Source of the DNA: CAYGZA01 sp964354135
GTDB lineage: Bacteria > Planctomycetota > Planctomycetia > Pirellulales > Thermoguttaceae
Reading direction: 5' to 3'
Length of the DNA: 5,686 nucleotides
Assembly (NCBI GenBank): GCA_964354135.1
Contig: CAYGZA010000377.1
Span: 1-5,686, forward strand
Translations under genes and position numbers: made by a program
The notes under the pieces: generated by a model
The model's input: only the letters and a program-made list of their open reading frames with translations
Database searches by the model: none
Told to the model about the DNA's origin: nothing
Shown: one piece after another, positions 1 to 5,522 of the stretch
Layout of the letters: each line of letters opens with the position of its first letter
How positions within the stretch are numbered: position 1 is the first letter of the stretch

Positions 1-908
1 ACGCAGACCGGCCCAGCCATTTCGACCGGATCGATGACCGCACGGCGCACTGCGTCAGCGGCCAGAACCTTTCGTCGGGGGACTATCCGGTGGGCGTGGC
101 GGTGCCTCATCCGAAGCAGCCCGGCGCCCTCTTCCACCTGGTGAACCTCACCACGCCGCGGCACAAGATGGCCTATGCGATCCTCATCGGGAAGGACCAA
201 AAGAAGCGGCTGGCCGAGATCAGCCGGCGAACGCTCGATTACCTCCTGGCCCTCAAGCGGCCGTGGACCCCGGGAGAGCTGGGGCTCGTCGGCCAGCTCG
301 ACCCTGCCGAGTTCTCGCGAGGCGCAGGGCGGCTCTTGGAGATGCTCGACGACGGACCCGTGCCCGAGGAGGTGCAGGCCCAGGTCGTCTTGTGGCACGT
401 GGTGCCGCTGAGGGAGGTGCGGGGACCGGATCTCCGGGCATCGCCGCGGGCCCGCCTCGGCCGTCGCGGATGGATTTGCCTCTTGCTGGCAGCCAACGGG
501 ACGCGGGAGGCGATGCCCGGCCTCTTGAAGGCGATCGAGGCCAAGCGTTTTCAGCCACCGACGGCCGAATCGCCGCTTCGGCTGGAGTGGATCGCTGCGC
601 TGGCGATTGCCGAGCGAGACCCCTGGGCCGAGGCCGACCCTTGGCTGGCGGGCCTCGTGGGACGCGACGATGAACTGATCGCAGGGCAGCGCAATGCCCC
701 CCAATTGGGTGCGACGGCAGCGGCCCTCCTCCTGACGCGGAACCGGAAGGAGCCGTCGCAGTTCGGGGTCGTGCCGGCCGATGACGAGATCCTGCCCACG
801 GTGCGCCTGGCCGGTTTCCGCTTCAGCTCCTCGGAGGCCCCGGCCAAGGTCGAGCGCTGGTGGAAGGAGTACAGAATGCGGGCCGAGCAGGGGCAAGTGC
901 TCCCGTGA
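1..908 (+). CDS. Hypothetical protein, 5'-partial, C-terminal 301 residues
   Basis: The frame is open from the first complete codon at base 3 to the TGA at 906-908, so the gene probably begins left of the window. A GTG at 90 with GGGGGA at 77-82 could start a 272-residue version. However, the 29 residues before it (including HCVSGQNLSSGDYPVG) read as normal protein and run straight into the segment YPVGVAVPHP, so I prefer the longer reading. The visible part has an N-terminal stretch with FHLVNLTTPRHKMAYAILI, then mostly predicted helix with the patterns LAEISRRTLDYLL and LDPAEFSRGAGRLLEMLDD, then Trp- and Ala-rich helices, ending in a charged tail with VERWWKEYRMRAEQ. I see no membrane segment or catalytic motif, and any signal peptide would lie outside the window. 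The sequence style resembles conserved planctomycete proteins of unknown function. I do not recognise a named family. Confidence 0.72.
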   Translation, partial: ADRPSHFDRIDDRTAHCVSGQNLSSGDYPVGVAVPHPKQPGALFHLVNLTTPRHKMAYAILIGKDQKKRLAEISRRTLDYLLALKRPWTPGELGLVGQLDPAEFSRGAGRLLEMLDDGPVPEEVQAQVVLWHVVPLREVRGPDLRASPRARLGRRGWICLLLAANGTREAMPGLLKAIEAKRFQPPTAESPLRLEWIAALAIAERDPWAEADPWLAGLVGRDDELIAGQRNAPQLGATAAALLLTRNRKEPSQFGVVPADDEILPTVRLAGFRFSSSEAPAKVERWWKEYRMRAEQGQVLP

Positions 909-1195
909 CGTGGGAGACTGGAGTGCATCGAGGCGAACGCGAATTGAGGGATCCGGGGGAGTTAGTTCTGCGATTCTGCCAGCGGCGCACGTTATACGCC
1001 GAGATTCGTGTCGCCCAGGCACACAGGCCGCCACGCAAGCGCCGGGGGGTTGGTACTGTCCGGTCTAGTTTCGGTACCGTCGGCTCTGTTGGCGGATGGT
1101 GAGCTGTGTTGTCAGCCCGTTTTCCCGCCGTCCCTCTTCCGGGGGAGCAGGGCGACAGTTTGTGTTATCAGCCTTTTTGTTGAGGAGCCAGTTCG
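909..1195. other. Intergenic region with no convincing gene
   Basis: This stretch separates two plus-strand genes and contains only short open frames without ribosome-binding sites. It holds a direct repeat with starts spaced by 21 bases (GGTACTGTCCGG at 1052-1063 and GGTACCGTCGGC at 1073-1084). It also holds an imperfect hairpin (CCCTCTTCC at 1132-1140 against GGAGCAGGG at 1144-1152, loop GGG) and a weak CGGCG/CGCCG dyad at 983-1001 with no T-run. A TGTTATCAG at 1163-1171 resembles an extended -10 box, but nothing like a -35 sits at the right distance. The length is enough for a promoter of the next gene, so the two genes are probably transcribed separately. Confidence 0.5.
1182..1187 (+). 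promoter_or_regulatory. Ribosome-binding site GAGGAG
   Basis: GAGGAG lies eight bases ahead of the ATG at 1196. It fixes the start of the exported 363-residue protein and agrees with the signal peptide beginning exactly at that Met. Confidence 0.8.
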
Positions 1196-2287
1196 ATGAA
1201 ACGCTCTCACGTGGCGTCTTGGTTGTGCATGTTCGCGCTGCTGGGCCTCGGCGTCCTCTGGGCCGAGGAGCCAACGGCCAAAACCCGGAAAAAATCGGTG
1301 ACCGTCTATCCGCTCGCGCTCAGCCACGCGATCCTTCCGAGCGGTATCCCGGCCTCGATGGGCGAACGGGTCGCCGAGGTGGCGGGCTTGTTCTTGGAGC
1401 GGATGGGCATGGAGCAGATCGAGATCGCTGAGGCGAGTTTCTCTCCCCCGAAAACAGACGATACGGCGAAGATTGCCGCCGCTTTCGGTCAGTTCGTCAG
1501 CAAGCAATCGCTGAAGACCGAGTATGCCGTTTTCGGCCAGATGTGGGCTTCCAAGGAGCGCATCGAAGGGATCCGCACGATCGTCGTCGACAAGGCGGGC
1601 AAGGTCGTTTTCGCCGACCTGGGCGACCAGGAGGCCTTTTCACACGCCAAACCCAAACCCGACTGCCCTATGACCGCGAGTCTATTTCTGGTCAATCGCT
1701 TGCGAAACGTTTGGGAGTTGGCCGATCCGGAGCGCAAAGACGCGCCCGAAGGAAAAATGGCAGAACGCCTGAGAAAACGGTCGGGACTGCCTTCTGACGT
1801 GGAGCTGGCCGCGATGAGCAAGCGGCTGGCGGATCAGAAGAAGGAACTCCCGGCGAGTAAAGTCGCGGTGTATCCGATTCACCTTTGGCAGGGCTCGGAC
1901 AAATCAGGGGCGGCTCAATTGGCCAAAATGCTGAACGAGCAGGGCATCTGCCAGGCCGAAGCGTCCGAGACCGACCCGAAACTGAGGATTCAAGGCGACC
2001 CCAACGAACAAAAGGTCCTTTGGGACACGGCTCGGGCCTTCCGAGAGTTCATCCGCAAGAACCCACCGGCGACCGAGTATGCCCTGCTGGCCGACTACGG
2101 CGTCAGTCCCGCCTCGGACGGAAAGCAAGAGGCCCATCACGTCCACTTGATCCTTTGCGACCGGGCGGGCGATTGGGTGCTGGTGGACTTTCAGAATTCC
2201 CACCATCCCGATTTCCAGAGCATCGCCCCGAAATCCCGCGACGACTGCCACCGACTGGCGGTCAAGCGACTCAGGAGTCACTTGTAG
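1196..2287 (+). CDS. Exported protein of unknown function with two tandem copies of one domain
   Basis: This 363-residue protein begins with a classic Sec signal peptide: MKR, then a hydrophobic core at about 8-22, with likely cleavage after LWA (residue 23). The mature part consists of two related domains. Copy 1 is about residues 34-170 and copy 2 about 222-360, joined by a charged helical linker (171-221). Matching landmarks are VTVYP (35-39) with VAVYP (223-227), TEYAV (108-112) with TEYAL (293-297), VDKAG (131-135) with CDRAG (321-325), and the domain ends NRLR (167-170) and KRLR (357-360). The predicted pattern is a beta strand, helices, then beta strands and a final helix. I see no catalytic signature. 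It probably acts in the periplasm or outside the cell. The start is supported by GAGGAG eight bases upstream. The downstream genes are convergent, so it is probably monocistronic. I do not recognise the family. Confidence 0.85.
   Translation: MKRSHVASWLCMFALLGLGVLWAEEPTAKTRKKSVTVYPLALSHAILPSGIPASMGERVAEVAGLFLERMGMEQIEIAEASFSPPKTDDTAKIAAAFGQFVSKQSLKTEYAVFGQMWASKERIEGIRTIVVDKAGKVVFADLGDQEAFSHAKPKPDCPMTASLFLVNRLRNVWELADPERKDAPEGKMAERLRKRSGLPSDVELAAMSKRLADQKKELPASKVAVYPIHLWQGSDKSGAAQLAKMLNEQGICQAEASETDPKLRIQGDPNEQKVLWDTARAFREFIRKNPPATEYALLADYGVSPASDGKQEAHHVHLILCDRAGDWVLVDFQNSHHPDFQSIAPKSRDDCHRLAVKRLRSHL
1295..1705 (+). repeat. Copy 1 of the internal protein repeat (residues 34-170)
   Basis: First of two diverged copies within the exported protein. 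The relation to copy 2 shows at protein level (VTVYP, TEYAV, DKAG, RLR at nearly constant offsets of 185-190 residues) but not as DNA identity, so the duplication is old. Confidence 0.65.
1859..2275 (+). repeat. Copy 2 of the internal protein repeat (residues 222-360)
   Basis: Second copy of the domain, sharing VAVYP, TEYAL, CDRAG and KRLR landmarks with copy 1. The regions between landmarks differ in length by only a few residues, consistent with duplication of a whole domain. Confidence 0.65.
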
Positions 2288-2363
2288 AGACAGAGCGTAT
2301 CTGCCGATAGCTGACGGGCCGTTTCCTAAACCGCGACAGCTTGACCTTGGCATGGGCGCACAA

Positions 2364-2392
2364 GGCGGTTTGCCTTATACGGGAAAACCGCC
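2364..2392. terminator. Hairpin between convergent genes, probable shared terminator
   Basis: GGCGGTTT (2364-2371) pairs perfectly with AAACCGCC (2385-2392). The stem continues inward past one mismatch with CC/GG and a T-G wobble, leaving a five-base loop TATAC. It lies 76 bases after the stop of the plus-strand gene and four bases beyond the stop of the minus-strand gene, where a bidirectional terminator is expected. No clear U-tract follows on either strand, so Rho-independent function is not proven. Confidence 0.55.
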
Positions 2393-2396
2393 ATGA

Positions 2397-2771
2397 TCAC
2401 CACGGGTCGCGGACGTAGTACACGCCGAATTGATCGGTGTCGGACGGCCACGCGGGCGTGGGCAGGAACTGGGACCGATTGTAGTAGCCCGGCCCCGTCG
2501 GGGTCCGCTCGAACTGGTGATAGATCGGGACAGATCGCGTGTTGCCCACGCCCCAGCCCCACTTGGTCTGATAGGCGGCCGTCGGAGGCACGACCAGGGC
2601 CACCGGCATTCCCCAAGCCGACTCATAGTAGTTGCCGTGCCAAGGGGTCTTCTGGGCGCGGCGGTGGGCGATGGCCCCCATCAGGGTCCTTTCTCCCGCC
2701 CCGGCCATTTCCACGAACCCCGCCATCGTCATGGCCAACGTCGCGGCGGTCAAAAGCAGTGCGCGTTTCAT
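2397..2771 (-). CDS. Small exported protein, planctomycete-type, unknown function
   Basis: The protein is 124 residues long from the ATG at 2771. A longer version from a TTG at 2795 is possible, but the ATG has GAAGGA ten bases upstream and opens directly into a signal peptide (MKRALLLTAATLAMTMAG, likely cleaved around AGA-GE near residue 26). The mature part of about 98 residues is rich in Trp, Tyr, Pro and Gly, with segments such as YYESAWGMPVALVVPP, YQTKWGWGVGNTR, PIYHQF and a C-terminal FGVYYVRDPW. This looks like a compact extracytoplasmic protein rather than an enzyme. It contains no cysteine, so it is not a lipoprotein. It is 48 bases downstream of the next minus-strand gene and almost certainly shares its transcript. 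I associate this sequence style with planctomycetes but know no function for it. Confidence 0.8.
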   Translation of the reverse strand: MKRALLLTAATLAMTMAGFVEMAGAGERTLMGAIAHRRAQKTPWHGNYYESAWGMPVALVVPPTAAYQTKWGWGVGNTRSVPIYHQFERTPTGPGYYNRSQFLPTPAWPSDTDQFGVYYVRDPW

Positions 2772-2781
2772 CGCTTCCAGT

Positions 2782-2787
2782 TCCTTC
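2782..2787 (-). promoter_or_regulatory. Ribosome-binding site GAAGGA
   Basis: On the minus strand GAAGGA lies ten bases before the ATG at 2771. It supports that start over the upstream TTG at 2795. Confidence 0.6.
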
Positions 2788-2819
2788 TCGTGCAAACCGT
2801 TCTTGTCTTCCTGTCGCGG

Positions 2820-3155
2820 CTACCGCCAGAGGACCGTGGTCCTCGTCCATCCGCTCCCCGGATTGCGGCGGTAATACGCCTTCGTGTGCGGGTGCAGGAA
2901 CTCGTGCGGCGCCAAGGGCGGGTACGTGATGTACGTGTGGCCGACAAGCGGGGGTGTCGGTCGCGGACAAGGATAGAGCTGGGCGGTTACGCCTCCGCAA
3001 GCCCCGGGCGGAACGTAGAAGTTGTAGAACATCCCGCCGCCGGTCGCTTGGCGGTGCCCTTCGGCCCGCGCCGAGGGGGCTCCCTCCAGCAGAACGCTCC
3101 AGGCAACTAGCGCGATCCCCACGAGGACCGCAACCGGCAATCGTCTGAGAACCAT
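2820..3155 (-). CDS. Small exported protein, planctomycete-type, unknown function
   Basis: The protein is 111 residues long from the ATG at 3155, which has AAGGAG seven bases upstream. The open frame extends to a GTG at 3272, but that extension lacks a ribosome-binding site and would bury the signal peptide. The N-terminus MVLRRLPVAVLVGIALVAWS is a signal peptide, likely cleaved near ARA-EG at about residue 31. The mature part is short and rich in Pro, Tyr, His and Gly, with MFYNFYVPPG, PRPTPPLVGHTYITYPPL, HEFLHPHTKAYY and a C-terminal GWTRTTVLW. Two cysteines (in GACGG and YPCPR) could form a disulfide. It is the first gene of a two-gene minus-strand operon with the protein at 2397-2771. Both products are probably exported together. 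The style matches small secreted planctomycete proteins; its function is unknown to me. Confidence 0.8.
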   Translation of the reverse strand: MVLRRLPVAVLVGIALVAWSVLLEGAPSARAEGHRQATGGGMFYNFYVPPGACGGVTAQLYPCPRPTPPLVGHTYITYPPLAPHEFLHPHTKAYYRRNPGSGWTRTTVLWR

Positions 3156-3162
3156 GGACCGG

Positions 3163-3168
3163 CTCCTT
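3163..3168 (-). promoter_or_regulatory. Ribosome-binding site AAGGAG
   Basis: On the minus strand AAGGAG lies seven bases before the ATG at 3155. It fixes that start over the GTG at 3272. Confidence 0.75.
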
Positions 3169-3223
3169 GCTGAACTGAATCTGACGCCCAAAAGGCGGTT
3201 CTTCACAACCATCGTCGGTTGGT

Positions 3224-3297
3224 AGCGGCGGTGCGGGTAAATCTTTATGGAGCGGCGGTGACAGACGCGCACAGCATAAGGAACGGTGGGGTAAATC
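3224..3297. repeat. Short direct repeats, possible operator array
   Basis: AGCGGCGGTG occurs exactly at 3224-3233 and 3251-3260. CGGTGCGGGTAAATC at 3229-3243 recurs as CGGTGGGGTAAATC at 3284-3297. Three related GGTG-containing units therefore lie within 74 bases, ending about 28 bases before the TATAAT of the topoisomerase operon. The repeats are seen directly; a role as a protein-binding site is inference from position. Confidence 0.4.
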
Positions 3298-3324
3298 CGC
3301 CTGGGAGGCCGCCGGAATAATCGC

Positions 3325-3330
3325 TATAAT
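3325..3330 (+). promoter_or_regulatory. Perfect TATAAT -10 box for the topoisomerase VI operon
   Basis: TATAAT is an exact sigma-70 -10 match in GC-rich sequence, and the AT-rich patch around it (ATAATCG repeated at 3317-3323 and 3326-3332) stands out. No good TTGACA lies 16-18 bases upstream. Transcription would begin near 3337, giving a leader of about 90 bases. Confidence 0.45.
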
Positions 3331-3343
3331 CGTTCCCATCCGT

Positions 3344-3375
3344 ACCGGGCCGGGAGAGGCTCGAGCGTACCCGGT
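3344..3375 (+). other. Inverted repeat in the leader of the topoisomerase VI operon
   Basis: ACCGGG (3344-3349) is complementary to CCCGGT (3370-3375), with an alternative GGCCGG/CCGGCC pairing further in. The leader RNA from the TATAAT would probably fold here, upstream of the ribosome-binding site. It matches no riboswitch that I recognise. Confidence 0.3.
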
Positions 3376-3414
3376 CCGGCCGGCCTGGCCGTTACCCCCG
3401 CAATGGAGATGCAT

Positions 3415-3420
3415 AGGGAG
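3415..3420 (+). promoter_or_regulatory. Ribosome-binding site AGGGAG deciding a TTG start
   Basis: AGGGAG lies eight bases before the TTG at 3429. The same frame has a TAG stop at 3414-3416, so the protein cannot begin further upstream. The nearest in-frame ATG is at 3597 and has no comparable site. Confidence 0.65.
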
Positions 3421-3428
3421 TCCCTCGA

Positions 3429-5513
3429 TTGGCAAGAGCGAAGCTCCACGAGCATGTGCCGAACATCGCAAAAAACGATGGCGAAGTCGCCCCGGGACCG
3501 GCGCTGACGGCCCCCTCGAATGGTAAATCCGGGAGCGATGGCCGCGGCAACGGGGCGTCCCCCGCTGCGTTTCGACGCCGGGCCACTGCCCAGACGATGG
3601 CGGCCGCCCAGCGGGACATCTCCGTCAGCGAGTTCTTTGCCAAGAACCGCCACCTTCTGGGGTTCGATAATCCCCGCAAGGCACTACTGAGCGCCGTCAA
3701 GGAGGCCGTCGATAACTCCCTGGACGCCTGCGAAGAGGCCGGCATTCTCCCCGAGGTATGGGTCTCCGTCCGCGCCACCGCCGAAAACCGCTACCAGGTG
3801 GACGTCCAAGACGGCGGGCCGGGAATCCTCAAGAAACAGATCCCCCTGATCTTCGGCAAGCTCCTTTACGGCTCCAAGTTCCACCGCCTGCGGATGAGCC
3901 GCGGGCAGCAGGGGATCGGCATCAGCGCCGCCGGGATGTACGGGCTTCTGACCACCGGGAAGCCGGTGCGGATCGTCTCCAAGGTCTCGAAGGGCAAACC
4001 GGCCCACTACTACGAAATCCAGATCGACACGAAACGGAACCAGCCGGAGATCCTCAACGGCCGCGGCGAGGGAATCGAGATACCGCCCGGCGAGCGCGGC
4101 CGGCAGGCGATCGAGAAGCTGGGCGTCGAGTGGATCGAGGCGGATCACGGCACCCGCGTGACCATCGAGCTGGAGGCCCGCTTCCAGCGCGGACGCGGCA
4201 GCGTCGATGAGTACCTCGAGCTGACCGCCCTGGCCAATCCCCACGTGACCCTGCACTACACCGACCCGGACGGAAACCGGAAGACCTTCGCGCGGGTCAC
4301 CGAAGTGCTCCCTCCCGAGCCCAAGGAGATCAAGCCGCACCCGTACGGGGTCGAGCTGGGGATGCTTGTGAGCATGCTCAAGGCGACCAAGGCCACGACG
4401 ATCACGCAGTTCCTCATAACGTCGTTCTCCCGGGTGAGTTCCGGGGTGGCGCGGCGGATCTGCGAGGCGGCGAAGCTGAGCCCGCGGGCGAGCAGGCGGC
4501 GGATCGGACGCCACGAAGCGGACGACCTCTACAAGGCGATCCAAAGCACGAAGATCACCGCCCCGGCCACGGACTGCATTTCCCCGATCGGCGAGGAGCT
4601 GATCCTCGAGGGGCTGCACCAGTTGGTGCCGGGGGAGTTCTATGCGGCCGCCACGCGGCCGCCGGCGGTGTATCGCGGCAACCCCTTCCAAATCGAGGTG
4701 GGGCTCGCCTACGGCGGCGGGCCGCCGACCCATCGGGTTCCCCGCGAAACCCTCGTGGAGCTGCTCGGCCAGAGCGATGCCCGCACGCTCCGCCAGTTCC
4801 TGGCCACGACCTTCGACGGTTTGGGGCCTGAAGCCGCGGATCGGATCGTCCACGAGGCCAAGCTGCAGCGGCGGATGTCGCCCGGCAAGCTCGAAGAGGC
4901 GGAAACCGACCGGCTGCACCACGCCATGCAGAGCGTCAACATCTACGACCGCCAGACGATGACCGTCCTCCGCTACGCCAACCGCGTGCCGCTGCAATTC
5001 CAGGCCGGGGCGTGTGCCGTCACCCAGACGGTCACCTCGACCAACTGGCGGGCCTACGGGCTGAGCCAGTCCCGCGGCTCGCTCCCTACCGGGCCCGTTA
5101 CGGTCATGGTCCACATGGCCAGCGTTTGGGTCCCCTTCACCAGCGAGTCCAAGGAGGCGATCGCCGGGTATCCGGAGATCCAGAAGGAGCTGCGACTGGC
5201 CCTTCAGGCCGTCGGCCGGAAGCTCGGGATGTACCTCCGGCGGCGGCAGCGCGTGAAGCACGAAGGGCAGCGGCGAAACATCTTCCTCCGCTACCTCCGC
5301 GAAGTGGCCGGGGCCGTGAGCCACATCAACCGGGCCGACCGGGATGCCCTGTACGAACGCCTGGTCAGGCTGGCCCGGCGAAAGACCGCCGAGGCCGACG
5401 TGGAGCTGAACGAGCGCGGCCGACCCGTCGAGGAAGACGCGGAGGAGTTCGGCCAGAACGTGCTGATTGTCCCGCGGCAAGAGCCGGCGGCGCGTGTGAA
5501 CCCCCAACCCTGA
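3429..5513 (+). CDS. top6B: DNA topoisomerase VI subunit B with duplicated H2TH domain
   Basis: ATPase subunit of the type IIB topoisomerase (A2B2), which passes one duplex through another in the cytoplasm. ATP binding closes the B dimer and drives strand passage. The 694 residues read in order as follows. A disordered Gly/Ser/Ala/Pro-rich extension spans about 1-55. The GHKL ATPase domain has the N-box EAVDN (92-96), DGGPGI (128-133), RGQQGIGI (158-165) and GTRVTIEL (241-248). Then come an H2TH domain (about 306-376), the TDCISPIGEEL segment (381-391), a second H2TH-like copy (440-505), and the transducer domain with LRYANRVPL (514-522), QSRG (547-550) and VPFTSESKEAIA (568-579). In the last motif K575 matches the ATP-contacting lysine of the family. 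An acidic tail ends the protein. Characterised archaeal homologues are near 530 residues. The start is a TTG supported by AGGGAG. Function is confident; the second H2TH is the oddity. Confidence 0.95.
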   Translation: MARAKLHEHVPNIAKNDGEVAPGPALTAPSNGKSGSDGRGNGASPAAFRRRATAQTMAAAQRDISVSEFFAKNRHLLGFDNPRKALLSAVKEAVDNSLDACEEAGILPEVWVSVRATAENRYQVDVQDGGPGILKKQIPLIFGKLLYGSKFHRLRMSRGQQGIGISAAGMYGLLTTGKPVRIVSKVSKGKPAHYYEIQIDTKRNQPEILNGRGEGIEIPPGERGRQAIEKLGVEWIEADHGTRVTIELEARFQRGRGSVDEYLELTALANPHVTLHYTDPDGNRKTFARVTEVLPPEPKEIKPHPYGVELGMLVSMLKATKATTITQFLITSFSRVSSGVARRICEAAKLSPRASRRRIGRHEADDLYKAIQSTKITAPATDCISPIGEELILEGLHQLVPGEFYAAATRPPAVYRGNPFQIEVGLAYGGGPPTHRVPRETLVELLGQSDARTLRQFLATTFDGLGPEAADRIVHEAKLQRRMSPGKLEEAETDRLHHAMQSVNIYDRQTMTVLRYANRVPLQFQAGACAVTQTVTSTNWRAYGLSQSRGSLPTGPVTVMVHMASVWVPFTSESKEAIAGYPEIQKELRLALQAVGRKLGMYLRRRQRVKHEGQRRNIFLRYLREVAGAVSHINRADRDALYERLVRLARRKTAEADVELNERGRPVEEDAEEFGQNVLIVPRQEPAARVNPQP
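4359..4556 (+). repeat. H2TH domain copy 1 in topoisomerase VI B (residues 311-376)
   Basis: This is the canonical H2TH position, following HPYGVELG and preceding TDCISPIGEEL. It aligns with residues 440-505 at a constant offset of 129 residues with no gap. By hand I count 24 identities in 66 positions, including the blocks QFL, AKL and QS. Confidence 0.75.
4746..4943 (+). repeat. H2TH-like copy 2 inserted in the transducer of topoisomerase VI B (residues 440-505)
   Basis: This extra segment lies between GLAYGGGPP (425-433) and VLRYANRVPL (513-522), which I recall as nearly adjacent in archaeal subunits. Shared residues with copy 1 include QFL, F462, R472-I473, AKL (477-479), S484, E492, D494, L496, A499, QS (501-502) and I505. 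DNA identity is low, so the duplication is old. Confidence 0.72.
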
Positions 5514-5522
5514 ATCCTCCCC

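Larger units (their letters stand above)
3156..3428. other. Divergent intergenic region with repeats and promoters
   Basis: This 273-base region lies between the minus-strand pair and the topoisomerase VI operon and must carry both promoters. It contains a small dyad CAACC (3206-3210) / GGTTG (3217-3221), the direct repeats listed separately, the TATAAT box at 3325-3330, and a GC-rich leader before the TTG start. I could not find a good -10/-35 pair for the minus-strand operon. Confidence 0.5.

Noticed and set aside
983..1001. CGGCG/CGCCG inverted repeat after the first gene, considered as a terminator
   Set aside because: The stem is only five base pairs, the loop is nine bases, and no T-run follows on the plus strand.
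1163..1171. Extended -10-like TGTTATCAG ahead of the exported protein gene
   Set aside because: It matches the -10 consensus only partly, no -35 lies at the right spacing, and it would leave a very short leader. It is too weak to list as a promoter.
860..1199. Several 63-95-codon plus-strand frames in and around the 909-1195 gap
   Set aside because: They lack ribosome-binding sites, overlap flanking genes or each other, and read as low-complexity Arg/Ser/Gly sequence.
2393..3110. Plus-strand open frames of 178 and 226 codons opposite the small exported genes
   Set aside because: Their translations are Arg/Pro/Ser-rich shadow sequences. The minus-strand genes have clear signal peptides and starts.
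2623..3471. A 282-codon open frame on the minus strand spanning the two small genes and the intergenic region
   Set aside because: It overlaps two genes that have their own ribosome-binding sites and signal peptides, and its composition is typical of an out-of-frame reading.
3684..5507. A 607-codon open frame on the minus strand opposite topoisomerase VI B
   Set aside because: It is the antisense shadow of a strongly conserved gene. High GC at third positions removes stops on the opposite strand. Its translation is biased to Arg, Gly, Leu, Pro and His with no recognisable motif.
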